From: an uncultured Eubacteriales bacterium
Lineage (GTDB): Bacteria > Bacillota_A > Clostridia > Christensenellales > Aristaeellaceae
Direction: 5' to 3'
DNA length: 5,875 bases
NCBI GenBank assembly: GCA_902803675.1
Contig: CADCQZ010000433.1
Location: 1-5,875 of the forward strand
Of the stretch, positions 1 through 5,563 are shown piece by piece (positions within the stretch are counted from its first letter, which is position 1; every line of letters begins with the position of its first letter). Below the pieces are notes generated by a model, which saw only the letters and a program-made list of their open reading frames with translations, was not told the origin of the DNA and made no database searches. The translations under genes were made by a program, and so were the position numbers.

Positions 1-111
1 CGCTTTCGGGACCGAGCGGCGGCTGTGCAAAATGTGCAAAGAATATGGTACCCCCTATATACGCAATAGAATAACTTACATAAAAAATGCACGAAATGCA
101 CACCGCCGGTG
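1..111. other. Intergenic stretch, left edge
   Basis: This stretch lies downstream of the glycosidase stop. GC falls sharply from about base 27 to base 100. All three plus-strand frames are open at the left edge, and two close by stop codons at 67-69 and 72-74. A short 3' end of a plus-strand gene therefore cannot be excluded, but none of the translations is recognisable. Besides the TGTGCA repeat I see nothing assignable. Confidence 0.5.
18..107. repeat. Nested inverted repeat built from TGTGCA units
   Basis: The left arm holds GGCGG (18-22), TGTGCA (24-29) and TGTGCA (33-38). The right arm holds TGCAC (88-92), TGCACA (97-102) and CCGCC (103-107). GGCGG pairs with CCGCC, the outer TGTGCA with TGCACA, and the inner unit with TGCAC, leaving an unpaired AAA/AAA bubble and one bulged C at 23. 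Within each arm the units repeat every 9 bp. The roughly 49-bp centre is AT-rich and has no ORF of note. It could be a paired operator for a DNA-binding protein, a cruciform or long-loop hairpin, or part of the promoter of a gene left of the window. The repeat is seen directly; function is unknown. Confidence 0.5.
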
Positions 112-112
112 T
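82..112 (-). terminator. Possible weak terminator of the glycosidase gene
   Basis: Reading the minus strand, the stop codon at 114-112 runs into ACACC-GGC-GGTGT (112-100), a 5-bp stem with a 3-nt loop. A T6 tract (87-82) follows after a 12-nt gap. A short TGCA/TGCA pairing (100-97 with 91-88) lies immediately before the T-tract. The separation between the better stem and the T-tract makes this a poor intrinsic terminator, and these bases also form the right arm of the TGTGCA repeat. Confidence 0.3.
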
Positions 113-951
113 CATTCGGTGAAGGCCATGATGTCCGCCACCATCTGGTCGCCGCCTCCCACCAGATAGAGCCGGCCGTTGTTTTTCCTTCTGACCAGGG
201 CGGAGGAAGGGCCGCCGTCCAGGTCGTAGGCCCAGTCGACCCCGAAGTCCCCGATCAGGCAGTCGGTCAGGTGCGTGAGCTTCACGCCGGGCTTGTCCAG
301 CACCATGAAGATCAGGTAATGCCCCGGGTCCCCGTATCCGGCGATCACGGTCCTCCGGGCCCGGTGAAGGGCGAAATCCCACTCCGGGTCCAGGATGCGG
401 CTGCCGTCCCGGATCAGGGGACAGCCGTCGTAAAAGGACCAGGTCTGTTCGGGATGGCTTTCCATGAGGGCCCGGGGGTCTTCGCCCACGATCATTTTCA
501 GGCCCTCCCCGTCCAGGATGAGGCCGTAATAGGGGATGCCGTCCAGGCAGCGCATCACGGTGCCGTCGGTCACGGTGAGGGAGCCCAGAGGCTCGTACCA
601 GTAATCTTCGCTCTCCCCGGGATATGTTTCCGGGATGTCGGGATACCGGGGGCTCACATAGCCGCTGCCGTTGACGGCCAGTACCGCGCCGGGGATCTGC
701 TCCGCCAGGTCAAGGGCCTCACAGAGGCTCTCGTGCCAGGGCGATGCCGCTTTCCGGATCTGCCTGTGAGGGTCCTCAAGTTTCAGGTCGATCACGTGGC
801 AGACCATGGAATTGAGCACGCAGCGGCGCATGGTATAAGTGAGCGTGGGGCTCTCATACACCGCCAGCACGCTCCCCTTTTTGAACTCGTAGGCGCGGGC
901 GGAGGGGAGGAGGGAAAGGATGATGAGGGCCGTGAGGATGATCCTGCGCAT
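112..951 (-). CDS. Secreted phosphodiester glycosidase family protein (NAGPA/DUF2233-like)
   Basis: This encodes a 279-residue protein with an N-terminal signal peptide: Arg-Arg at 2-3, a hydrophobic core at about 4-16, and a likely cleavage after Ala20 in SARA. The mature part matches the NAGPA-type phosphodiester glycosidase fold. It has a VNG motif (93-95) near the middle, and near the C-terminus DLDGGPSS (243-250), the family's DGGxSS active-site signature, followed by the usual closing ADI segment (272-274). The family includes the enzyme that uncovers mannose 6-phosphate in animals and bacterial exported proteins thought to hydrolyse GlcNAc-1-phosphodiesters or act on cell-wall glycans; the substrate here is unknown. 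I chose Met at 951 because it begins the signal peptide and has GGAGG at 960-956, though only 4 nt away. The reading frame stays open to 1197, but that extension runs through the divergent promoter and antisense to the next gene. It is a single gene, divergent from the TtcA-like gene. The family call is good, the specific role is not. Confidence 0.85.
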   Translation of the reverse strand: MRRIILTALIILSLLPSARAYEFKKGSVLAVYESPTLTYTMRRCVLNSMVCHVIDLKLEDPHRQIRKAASPWHESLCEALDLAEQIPGAVLAVNGSGYVSPRYPDIPETYPGESEDYWYEPLGSLTVTDGTVMRCLDGIPYYGLILDGEGLKMIVGEDPRALMESHPEQTWSFYDGCPLIRDGSRILDPEWDFALHRARRTVIAGYGDPGHYLIFMVLDKPGVKLTHLTDCLIGDFGVDWAYDLDGGPSSALVRRKNNGRLYLVGGGDQMVADIMAFTE

Positions 952-972
952 GGGGCCTCCGAAAAAAAGATG

Positions 973-998
973 CGGATCGGTGTGATCCGTGATACAAT
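973..998 (+). promoter_or_regulatory. Extended -10 promoter with overlapping dyad, for the TtcA-like gene
   Basis: TGA-TACAAT at 990-998 is an extended -10 element, placing the likely transcription start about 20 nt before the ATG at 1025. No convincing -35 is present. In its place is an inverted repeat, CGGATC (973-978) and GATCCG (984-989) with a 5-bp centre. A direct repeat GTGAT (982-986 and 989-993) overlaps it. A regulator bound here could cover both this promoter and the leader of the divergent glycosidase gene. No comparably good -10 is visible for the minus strand. Confidence 0.5.
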
Positions 999-1024
999 GC
1001 CCGGGTAAGGAACGGAGGATGGGT

Positions 1025-1864
1025 ATGGCGAGAGAACTGACGGACCTGGAACGCATCGAGCAGAGCATCCATAAGAAGTACAGGGCGGAGCTGTGGGCGC
1101 CCTTCCTGACGGCCATACGGCAGTATGACCTCATCCGGGAAGGGGACGCGGTGGCGGTGTGCATCTCCGGCGGCAAGGACTCCATGCTGATGGCCAAGAT
1201 GTTCCAGATGCTGCTGAAGGTGACCGAGATCCCCTTTACCGTCCGCTACCTGGTCATGGACCCGGGCTATGATGAGGAGCACCGGTCCCTGATCCTGCGC
1301 AATCTCGACCGCCTGGGGATCCGGGCCGATATCCGGGAGAGCCCCATCTTCAGGGTCACCGGCGGGACGGATAAAAGCCCCTGCTATCTGTGCGCCCGGA
1401 TGCGCAGGGGGTATCTTTACCGCTACGCCGGTGAGATGGGCTGCAACAAGATCGCCCTGGGGCATCATATGAACGACGTGATCGAGACCACGGTCATGGC
1501 GATGTTCTACGCGTCCCAGCTCCAGGGGATGATCCCGAAAGCGCGCAGCCGCAATTTCCCGGGGATGGAGCTCATCCGTCCCCTGTACCGCGTGCGGGAG
1601 AGGGACATCCAGGCCTTCGCGCGCTATCACGGGTTCACCTTCCTGCAGTGCGCCTGCCCCCTCACGAAGGGGCTCGCGGGCACGGACGGCAAGCGCCGGG
1701 AGATCAAGGAGCTGATCGCGGCGCTCAAAAAGACCAACCCGGATATCGAGGTCAGTATCTTCAACAGCCTTCACGCGGTGGAGGTGGACACTTTCCCCGG
1801 CTGGAAATCGGGCGGGGAAAAGCATTCCTTCACCGAGCGCTATCCGTCACAGGACGGTCAGTAA
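1025..1864 (+). CDS. TtcA-family PP-loop ATPase (tRNA 2-thiolation type)
   Basis: This encodes a 279-residue cytoplasmic protein of the TtcA/TilS N-type ATP pyrophosphatase family. The PP-loop SGGKDS is at 48-53. A CxxC pair (C120, C123) sits where TtcA carries its cluster-binding cysteines. GHHMND (147-151 region) corresponds to the family GHHxDD motif, and two further cysteines, C209 and C211, lie near the position of the third TtcA cysteine. TtcA adenylates C32 of certain tRNAs and thiolates it using an Fe-S cluster; in Firmicutes this group also contains paralogues of unproven substrate. ATGs occur at 1019 and 1025. GGAGG at 1014-1018 abuts the first but is 6 nt from the second, so 1025 is preferred. 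The first Asp of the GHHxDD motif is replaced by Asn150. The gene ends convergent with the kinase-like gene, overlapping by 7 bp. I am confident in the family but less so in the exact tRNA substrate, hence no symbol. Confidence 0.88.
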   Translation: MARELTDLERIEQSIHKKYRAELWAPFLTAIRQYDLIREGDAVAVCISGGKDSMLMAKMFQMLLKVTEIPFTVRYLVMDPGYDEEHRSLILRNLDRLGIRADIRESPIFRVTGGTDKSPCYLCARMRRGYLYRYAGEMGCNKIALGHHMNDVIETTVMAMFYASQLQGMIPKARSRNFPGMELIRPLYRVRERDIQAFARYHGFTFLQCACPLTKGLAGTDGKRREIKELIAALKKTNPDIEVSIFNSLHAVEVDTFPGWKSGGEKHSFTERYPSQDGQ

Positions 1865-2445
1865 ACGGCGCAGATCAGCTCCGCGCATTTCTCGATGCCC
1901 AGGGCGGCGCTGTCCAGCGACAGGTGATAGTTGTGGGGATCGCCCCACTCCAGGTCGGTGTACAGGCGGTAGTAGGCCCGGCGGCGCCTGTCCTTTTCCT
2001 CCACCCGTTTGATGGGGGATTCGGCCCGGTCGCCGTACACGGTGCGGATCCTCTCGGCCCGCCACTCCTTGGGCGCGTGGACGAACACTTTCACAAGATC
2101 GGGCCTGTCCCGGAGGATATAGTCCCCGCAGCGGCCCACGATCACGCAGGGCCCCTTGTCCGCCAGCTCCACGATCACCTTCCTCTGGGCCTGCCAGAGC
2201 ATGTCCTGCACGGAGAACCCGCCGTAGGACCGGTCGTAGATCATCGCGCCGGAGAACAGGGGGGAATGGGCGACGGTCTCGCCCCGCTCCGAGATGTATT
2301 CACGGCTCAGGCCGCTCTCGCCGGCGATCTTCTCGATCAGTTCCTGATCGTAGCAGGGGATGCCCAGTTTTTCCGATACAAGGCGGCCGACGGTGCGTCC
2401 GCCGCTGCCGAACTCGCGGCTGATGGTGATGACACGGCTGCTCAC
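1858..2445 (-). CDS. Cytidylate-kinase-like family protein
   Basis: This encodes a 195-residue P-loop kinase-like protein of the family annotated as cytidylate kinase-like (AAA_26). The N-terminus has TISREFGSGGRTVG (7-20), a modified Walker A in which GSGGRTVG replaces the usual GxxxxGKS/T. VGRCGDYIL (103-111) and the Arg/Lys-rich lid KDRRRRAYY (151-159) follow, then a C-terminal WGDPHNYHLSLDSAALG segment (167-183) that is highly typical of the family. These proteins are common in Clostridia beside unrelated genes; nucleotide monophosphate phosphorylation is assumed but rarely tested. The start is GTG at 2445-2443, preceded by GGAGGTGATCC (2457-2447), an 11-nt perfect match to the 16S rRNA anti-Shine-Dalgarno region. 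No in-frame ATG precedes the P-loop. The gene follows the nuclease-like gene after a 56-bp gap and overlaps the opposing TtcA-like gene at their 3' ends. Confidence 0.88.
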   Translation of the reverse strand: MSSRVITISREFGSGGRTVGRLVSEKLGIPCYDQELIEKIAGESGLSREYISERGETVAHSPLFSGAMIYDRSYGGFSVQDMLWQAQRKVIVELADKGPCVIVGRCGDYILRDRPDLVKVFVHAPKEWRAERIRTVYGDRAESPIKRVEEKDRRRRAYYRLYTDLEWGDPHNYHLSLDSAALGIEKCAELICAVY

Positions 2446-2446
2446 A

Positions 2447-2457
2447 GGATCACCTCC
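2447..2457 (-). promoter_or_regulatory. Full-length Shine-Dalgarno site deciding a GTG start
   Basis: On the minus strand GGAGGTGATCC precedes GTG at 2445 with 7 nt between the GGAGG core and the start codon. Eleven consecutive bases complement the 3' end of bacterial 16S rRNA, against 5-7 for the other genes here. This fixes the start despite the lack of an ATG. Confidence 0.8.
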
Positions 2458-2477
2458 CAGGTTTTTTTTGCTTTTTC

Positions 2478-2501
2478 ACGCCCGCGGCAGAAAGCGGGCG
2501 T
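2478..2501. other. Intergenic hairpin directly after the nuclease-like gene
   Basis: ACGCCCGC (2478-2485) pairs perfectly with GCGGGCGT (2494-2501) around an 8-nt loop, giving an all-Watson-Crick 8-bp stem. On the minus strand it begins at the base after the TGA (2504-2502). It is followed there by an A-rich stretch (an A8 and an A5 run on the transcript), so it lacks the U-tract of an intrinsic terminator. On the plus strand TCATTCTTTC follows, a poor U-tract. It may protect the 3' end of the upstream message, cause pausing, or be a remnant terminator. Confidence 0.55.
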
Positions 2502-3098
2502 TCATTCTTTCAAAAGTGTGTAGTCCCTCTCGAAGAGCTCATCGGATACCTGCGCCCACAGCCTCTCCGGCGGGACGGCTTTGATCAGGAATCCCGCCAT
2601 TTTGCGCTTGCTGCCCATGGGCAGGAGCGCGTTTTTTTTGTGGATGCCGATCAGCTCGTCCCGCCACAGCAGGCTCATTTTCAGCGCCGGCTTCATGCGG
2701 GGATTGCGTTTGGGCCGCCGCAGCAGATAAAAATCCGTGCCGTCGGGCGTCCTCTCGGCGGTGATGATGCCCCAGTAGGGCGGCACGTGCTCTTCCACGT
2801 GCTTTACATGGCTCAGTCCCGCCGCGATGAAGTTGAAATCGTAGTATTTATCGTAGTATTCCACCTGGCCCGGCAGCCGGCTGTAGTCGTCGTGATCACT
2901 TTTGATCTCGATCCCGCACAGGGCGTTGCGGGTCACCATGACGGCGTCGGCCCGGGCCTTCCCCGTGACCTTCTCTTCCAGGATGCGGATGCGGCCGTAG
3001 GTCTTTTCGAGGAATAAAAAAAGGCCCTCGCGGATGTCCCTGTCATACAGGGGATCCGGGGCCTTTAAAGGGGGATCAGTCCTTGACGGTGAAGGCAT
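2502..3098 (-). CDS. sce7726-family PD-(D/E)XK nuclease-like protein
   Basis: This encodes about 198 residues resembling the sce7726 family, related to MmcB-type putative nucleases. Near the N-terminus are LYDRDIREGLF (17-27) and then ILEEK (39-43). A PD-(D/E)XK-like core follows: Asp51 in RADAV, a strand, and GIEIKSD with Glu64 and Lys66. The segment RLPGQVEYYDKYYDFNFIAAG (74-94) is also characteristic of the family. Biochemical function is unknown; the fold suggests DNA cleavage or repair. The start is uncertain. ATG at 3098 is the only in-frame ATG before the conserved core and overlaps galM by 23 bp, but has only a weak GAGAG 11 nt upstream. A TTG at 3116 and a CTG at 3050 are alternatives. 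The conserved DIRE and GLF residues are encoded inside a strong terminator-like hairpin. The gene could be expressed by read-through and coupling to galM or from an unseen promoter within galM. I am sure of the family and unsure of the start. Confidence 0.8.
   Translation of the reverse strand: MPSPSRTDPPLKAPDPLYDRDIREGLFLFLEKTYGRIRILEEKVTGKARADAVMVTRNALCGIEIKSDHDDYSRLPGQVEYYDKYYDFNFIAAGLSHVKHVEEHVPPYWGIITAERTPDGTDFYLLRRPKRNPRMKPALKMSLLWRDELIGIHKKNALLPMGSKRKMAGFLIKAVPPERLWAQVSDELFERDYTLLKE
3013..3066 (-). terminator. Strong intrinsic terminator of the deoC-galM operon
   Basis: On the minus strand, 9 nt after the galM stop, an outer stem AAAGGCCC/GGGCCTTT (3066-3059 with 3027-3020) encloses CGGAT/ATCCG (3058-3054 with 3035-3031). 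That in turn encloses CCCTGT/ACAGGG (3052-3047 with 3043-3038) with a 3-nt loop. In all there are 19 base pairs interrupted only by a G/GT internal loop and a 3-nt bulge. A T7 run (3022-3016) overlapping the end of the stem is followed by ATT. This is a textbook rho-independent terminator, yet it lies within the 5' coding part of the sce7726-like gene. Confidence 0.75.
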
Positions 3099-4125
3099 AT
3101 TCGGTGGTGCTCTCAAAGGTCGCGCCGGCAGGCAGCAGGGTGGAGGGGAAGTCCGGATGGTTGGGGCTGTCCGGGAAGTGCTGGGTCTCCAGCGCCAGGC
3201 CCGCGAAAGCGCCGTAATAGGCGCCGGCCTTGCCGTCCTGATGGAGGCCCTGCCCGCTGTATACCTGGATGCCCGGCTCGGTGGTGCGCACGTTCATGAA
3301 GATGCCGCTCTCCGGAGCGTACAGGCTCGCGGCGAAGCGCAGCCCGTCTCCCGGGATCAGGTAGTTGAAGTCCAGGCCGTTGAACTGGGTCACCAGGGGA
3401 TGGGGATCATCGAACACTTTCCCGAAGGGCTTGCCGCCGGTAAAGTCCATGGACGAGCCGAACACATTGGCGATCACGCCCGTGGGGATGAGCCCGTCGT
3501 CCACCTCGGTGGTCAGGGGCGCGGCCAGGGCGAGCACCTGGGACTTGATATCGCCGCTGTCGTGCCCGTTCAGGTTGAAATAGGCGTGATTGGTGAAGTT
3601 CACCACGGTGTCCTTGTCGCTCTGGGCCAGGTAGCGGATGGTCAGGACGCAGTCGATGTCCCAGGTGAAGGCCACCTGGAAGTGCAGCCGCCCGGGGAAG
3701 CCCTCTTCCATGTCGTGGGCGATGTAGGTGAAGATCAGGCAGTCCTCCCGCTCGCTCTCCATGTACTCGCTCTGGAACCATTTCTTGTCAAAGCCCTCTT
3801 TGCCGCCGTGGAGGGTGTTGGGGCCGTTGTTGATGAACAGGGTATACTTCGTCCCGTTCAGGGTGAAAGCGCCGCGGGCGATGCGGTTGGCGTACCGGCC
3901 CACGGTGGCGCCCAGGCACCCGCTGTTGTTCAGGTAACCGCTCACGTCCTCCTGGCCCAGCACCACGTCACGGGCTTTGCCTTCCCTGTCGGGCACGGTC
4001 ACGCCCACCAGGCGCGCGCCGTAATCCGTGAAGGAAGCGGTATAGCCCTTCGCGTTGGTGAGGGTGAACAGTTTGATGTCCCGTCCGTTCCTGTCCTTCC
4101 CGAAAGGTGACACTTTGACGCTCAT
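3076..4125 (-). CDS. galM: Aldose 1-epimerase (galactose mutarotase family)
   Basis: This encodes a 349-residue cytoplasmic protein of normal length for GalM. Family landmarks appear in order: GRYANRIA (76-83), NTLHGG (103-108, substrate-binding His106), NFTNHAYFNL (176-185, His180 as catalytic acid), LDFNY (251-255, substrate-binding Asp252) and ALETQHFPDSPNH (311-323, Glu313 as catalytic base). The enzyme interconverts alpha and beta anomers of hexoses such as galactose and glucose. The LDFNY site usually reads DH rather than DF, a small change near the sugar pocket. The ATG at 4125 has AAGGAGG at 4140-4134 with 8 nt spacing. The gene lies 18 bp after deoC, so the two are almost certainly co-transcribed and the transcript ends at the hairpin just past the stop. 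Beside deoC the true substrate could be deoxyribose or another pentose rather than galactose; no galK, galT or galE is in view. Confidence 0.93.
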   Translation of the reverse strand: MSVKVSPFGKDRNGRDIKLFTLTNAKGYTASFTDYGARLVGVTVPDREGKARDVVLGQEDVSGYLNNSGCLGATVGRYANRIARGAFTLNGTKYTLFINNGPNTLHGGKEGFDKKWFQSEYMESEREDCLIFTYIAHDMEEGFPGRLHFQVAFTWDIDCVLTIRYLAQSDKDTVVNFTNHAYFNLNGHDSGDIKSQVLALAAPLTTEVDDGLIPTGVIANVFGSSMDFTGGKPFGKVFDDPHPLVTQFNGLDFNYLIPGDGLRFAASLYAPESGIFMNVRTTEPGIQVYSGQGLHQDGKAGAYYGAFAGLALETQHFPDSPNHPDFPSTLLPAGATFESTTEYAFTVKD

Positions 4126-4143
4126 AGCCTGTCCCTCCTTGCT

Positions 4144-4830
4144 TTACAGCAGCCCTTCGCGCTCGCGGCGCAGGGCTTCTTCCATGATGACCGCCGTGGC
4201 GGAAACGCCGCACCGGTCCGCGCCGCACTCCTTCATGCGGATGACCGTGTCCAGGTCCCGGATACCGCCGGAGGCCTTGACCCGGACGTGCTCGGATACG
4301 GCGGCACGCATCAGGATGATGTCCTCGGGCTTGGCGCCGGCGGAGCCGTACCCGGTGGAGGTCTTCACAAAGTCCGCGCCCGCTTCCTCACTGAGCCGGC
4401 AGGCCAGGCGCTTCTGTTCGTCGTTCAGGTAGCAGGTCTCGATGATGACCTTGAGGAGGGCGCCGTCCTTGTGGCACAGGTCCGCCAGGGAGGCGATCTC
4501 GCCGGCCACGGAGGAGTTGTTGCCGTAAAGGAGCTGGCCGATATTGATCACCATGTCCAGTTCGCGGCAGCCGTCATCCAGGGCCTTCTGAGCCTCGAAC
4601 AGCTTCACGTCCGCCCGGTGGGCGCCGTGGGGGAAACCGATGACCGTGCAGGGCAGCACGTCCGATCCGCGCAGGGCCTCCGTGACGATCTTCATGTCTC
4701 CGGGACGGGCGCACACGGTGGCCACGTCATACTTCAGGGCGATCTGGCAGCCCTTGCGGATATCATCTTCGGTGAGGAACGGCTGGAGCGTGGAATGGTC
4801 CAGCATTTTGGCGATCTCCTGAGCTTTCAT
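4144..4830 (-). CDS. deoC: Deoxyribose-phosphate aldolase
   Basis: This encodes a 228-residue class I aldolase of normal DERA length. It catalyses reversible cleavage of 2-deoxy-D-ribose 5-phosphate to glyceraldehyde 3-phosphate and acetaldehyde, the last step of deoxynucleoside catabolism. LDHSTLQP (10-17) is the N-terminal signature. ELDMVINIG (90-98) carries the proton-relay Asp92, and FVKTSTGY (154-161) contains the Schiff-base Lys156. VKASGGIR (184-191) contains the second catalytic lysine, Lys185. The C-terminal phosphate-binding region reads GADRCGVSAT (203-212), where GADRIGTS is more usual. The ATG at 4830 is preceded by AAAGGAG (4846-4840) with 9 nt spacing. It is the second gene of the presumed operon, 20 bp after the zinc-ribbon gene and 18 bp before galM. 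No nucleoside phosphorylase, deoxyribose kinase or phosphopentomutase is in view. Confidence 0.95.
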   Translation of the reverse strand: MKAQEIAKMLDHSTLQPFLTEDDIRKGCQIALKYDVATVCARPGDMKIVTEALRGSDVLPCTVIGFPHGAHRADVKLFEAQKALDDGCRELDMVINIGQLLYGNNSSVAGEIASLADLCHKDGALLKVIIETCYLNDEQKRLACRLSEEAGADFVKTSTGYGSAGAKPEDIILMRAAVSEHVRVKASGGIRDLDTVIRMKECGADRCGVSATAVIMEEALRREREGLL

Positions 4831-4850
4831 AGAATATCGCTCCTTTCGTG

Positions 4851-5501
4851 CTATCGCAGGATCTTTTTGCAGTACTTTTTGACGAATCTTTCCGCGTCGT
4901 CATATTCTTCCGGCGGCAGCCTGAGGATGAAGGGCGCCAGCCGGGGGCTGCTGAACAAAAGGATCTCGCCCCTGTCGGGCTTGAAGATCAGCTGGTCGAC
5001 GTCGGCCCAGCGGATGTGCCGCACCTGTGATACGGCGCTCATGCCCGTGCCCTGATCCTGAAGGACCGTCAGGGGCGCCGTCTGCAGGCGGGACCAGCTG
5101 CGGATCCGGCCCGCGGCCTGCAGGGATCGCTGATGGGCGCCCCGGCCGTCCAGGGAATAATCCAGGATCTCGCGGCCCTGCAGGGCCAGGAACACCGCCG
5201 TCACGATCAGGCCCGCCGGCAGGATGGCCAGGGCGGAAAGGAAGGCGCCGGAGGTGATGAAGGCGGCCGGGCCGCCGGAGGAGGTGTCGATGAAGGACAG
5301 GATCAACAGGGTCATCTCGGCCAGGGCCACGGCCGTGCCGAGGGCGGCGAAGACGCTGCGGTAGCTGTTCAGGTCCGTCACCGGGGTGTGGTAGACCCGC
5401 CACACGTTCCTCAGGGTGCCTGCGGGAAGCTTTTTCCCGCAGGAGGGGCAGATCTCGCCGGGACTGTCAACGCCGCACTTTTTACAGTAATACCTTGTCA
5501 T
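4851..5501 (-). CDS. Zinc-ribbon membrane protein, uncharacterised
   Basis: This encodes 216 residues with no family I can name with confidence. A zinc ribbon of form CxxC-x8-CxxC (C6, C9, C18, C21) starts the protein. Two hydrophobic segments at about 47-71 and 82-107 are likely membrane helices joined by a short, Gly/Ser/Pro-containing loop. The C-terminal 110 residues are soluble: a stretch with QVRHIRWADVDQLIF (159-173), then alternating strands and a final amphipathic helix (about 197-216). This resembles the bacterial PH-like (YcxB/YdbT-type) domains that follow two-helix membrane anchors. That is inferred from pattern only. The ATG at 5501 is the first possible start because TGA lies in frame at 5507-5505. 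The only Shine-Dalgarno-like run, AAGGGGAG (5526-5519), is 17 nt away, unusually far. It is first in the presumed operon with deoC and galM; a functional link to sugar salvage is not evident from the sequence. Confidence 0.8.
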   Translation of the reverse strand: MTRYYCKKCGVDSPGEICPSCGKKLPAGTLRNVWRVYHTPVTDLNSYRSVFAALGTAVALAEMTLLILSFIDTSSGGPAAFITSGAFLSALAILPAGLIVTAVFLALQGREILDYSLDGRGAHQRSLQAAGRIRSWSRLQTAPLTVLQDQGTGMSAVSQVRHIRWADVDQLIFKPDRGEILLFSSPRLAPFILRLPPEEYDDAERFVKKYCKKILR

Positions 5502-5563
5502 GGATCAAATGGATAAAACTCCCCTTGCGTATTTTTATCGGTGATATTGATACGACCTTCCGT

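Noticed and set aside
1..74. Possible 3' end of a plus-strand gene entering from the left
   Set aside because: All three frames are open at the edge and none of the short translations is recognisable, so no frame can be preferred.
109..1008. Long plus-strand frame opposite the glycosidase
   Set aside because: Low-complexity His/Gly/Val/Pro-rich translation typical of the complementary strand of a GC-rich gene, with no domain signature.
952..1197. N-terminal extension of the glycosidase frame to 1197
   Set aside because: It runs antisense to the TtcA-like gene and through its promoter, while the internal Met at 951 starts a clear signal peptide with a GGAGG upstream.
3044..3046. ATG exactly in the loop of the galM terminator as start of the nuclease-like gene
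   Set aside because: It is one base out of frame with the conserved DIRE-GLF sequence, and its own frame ends shortly without recognisable content.
3034..4110. Long plus-strand frame opposite galM
   Set aside because: Repetitive Gly/Val/His-rich translation; galM on the other strand has all family motifs.
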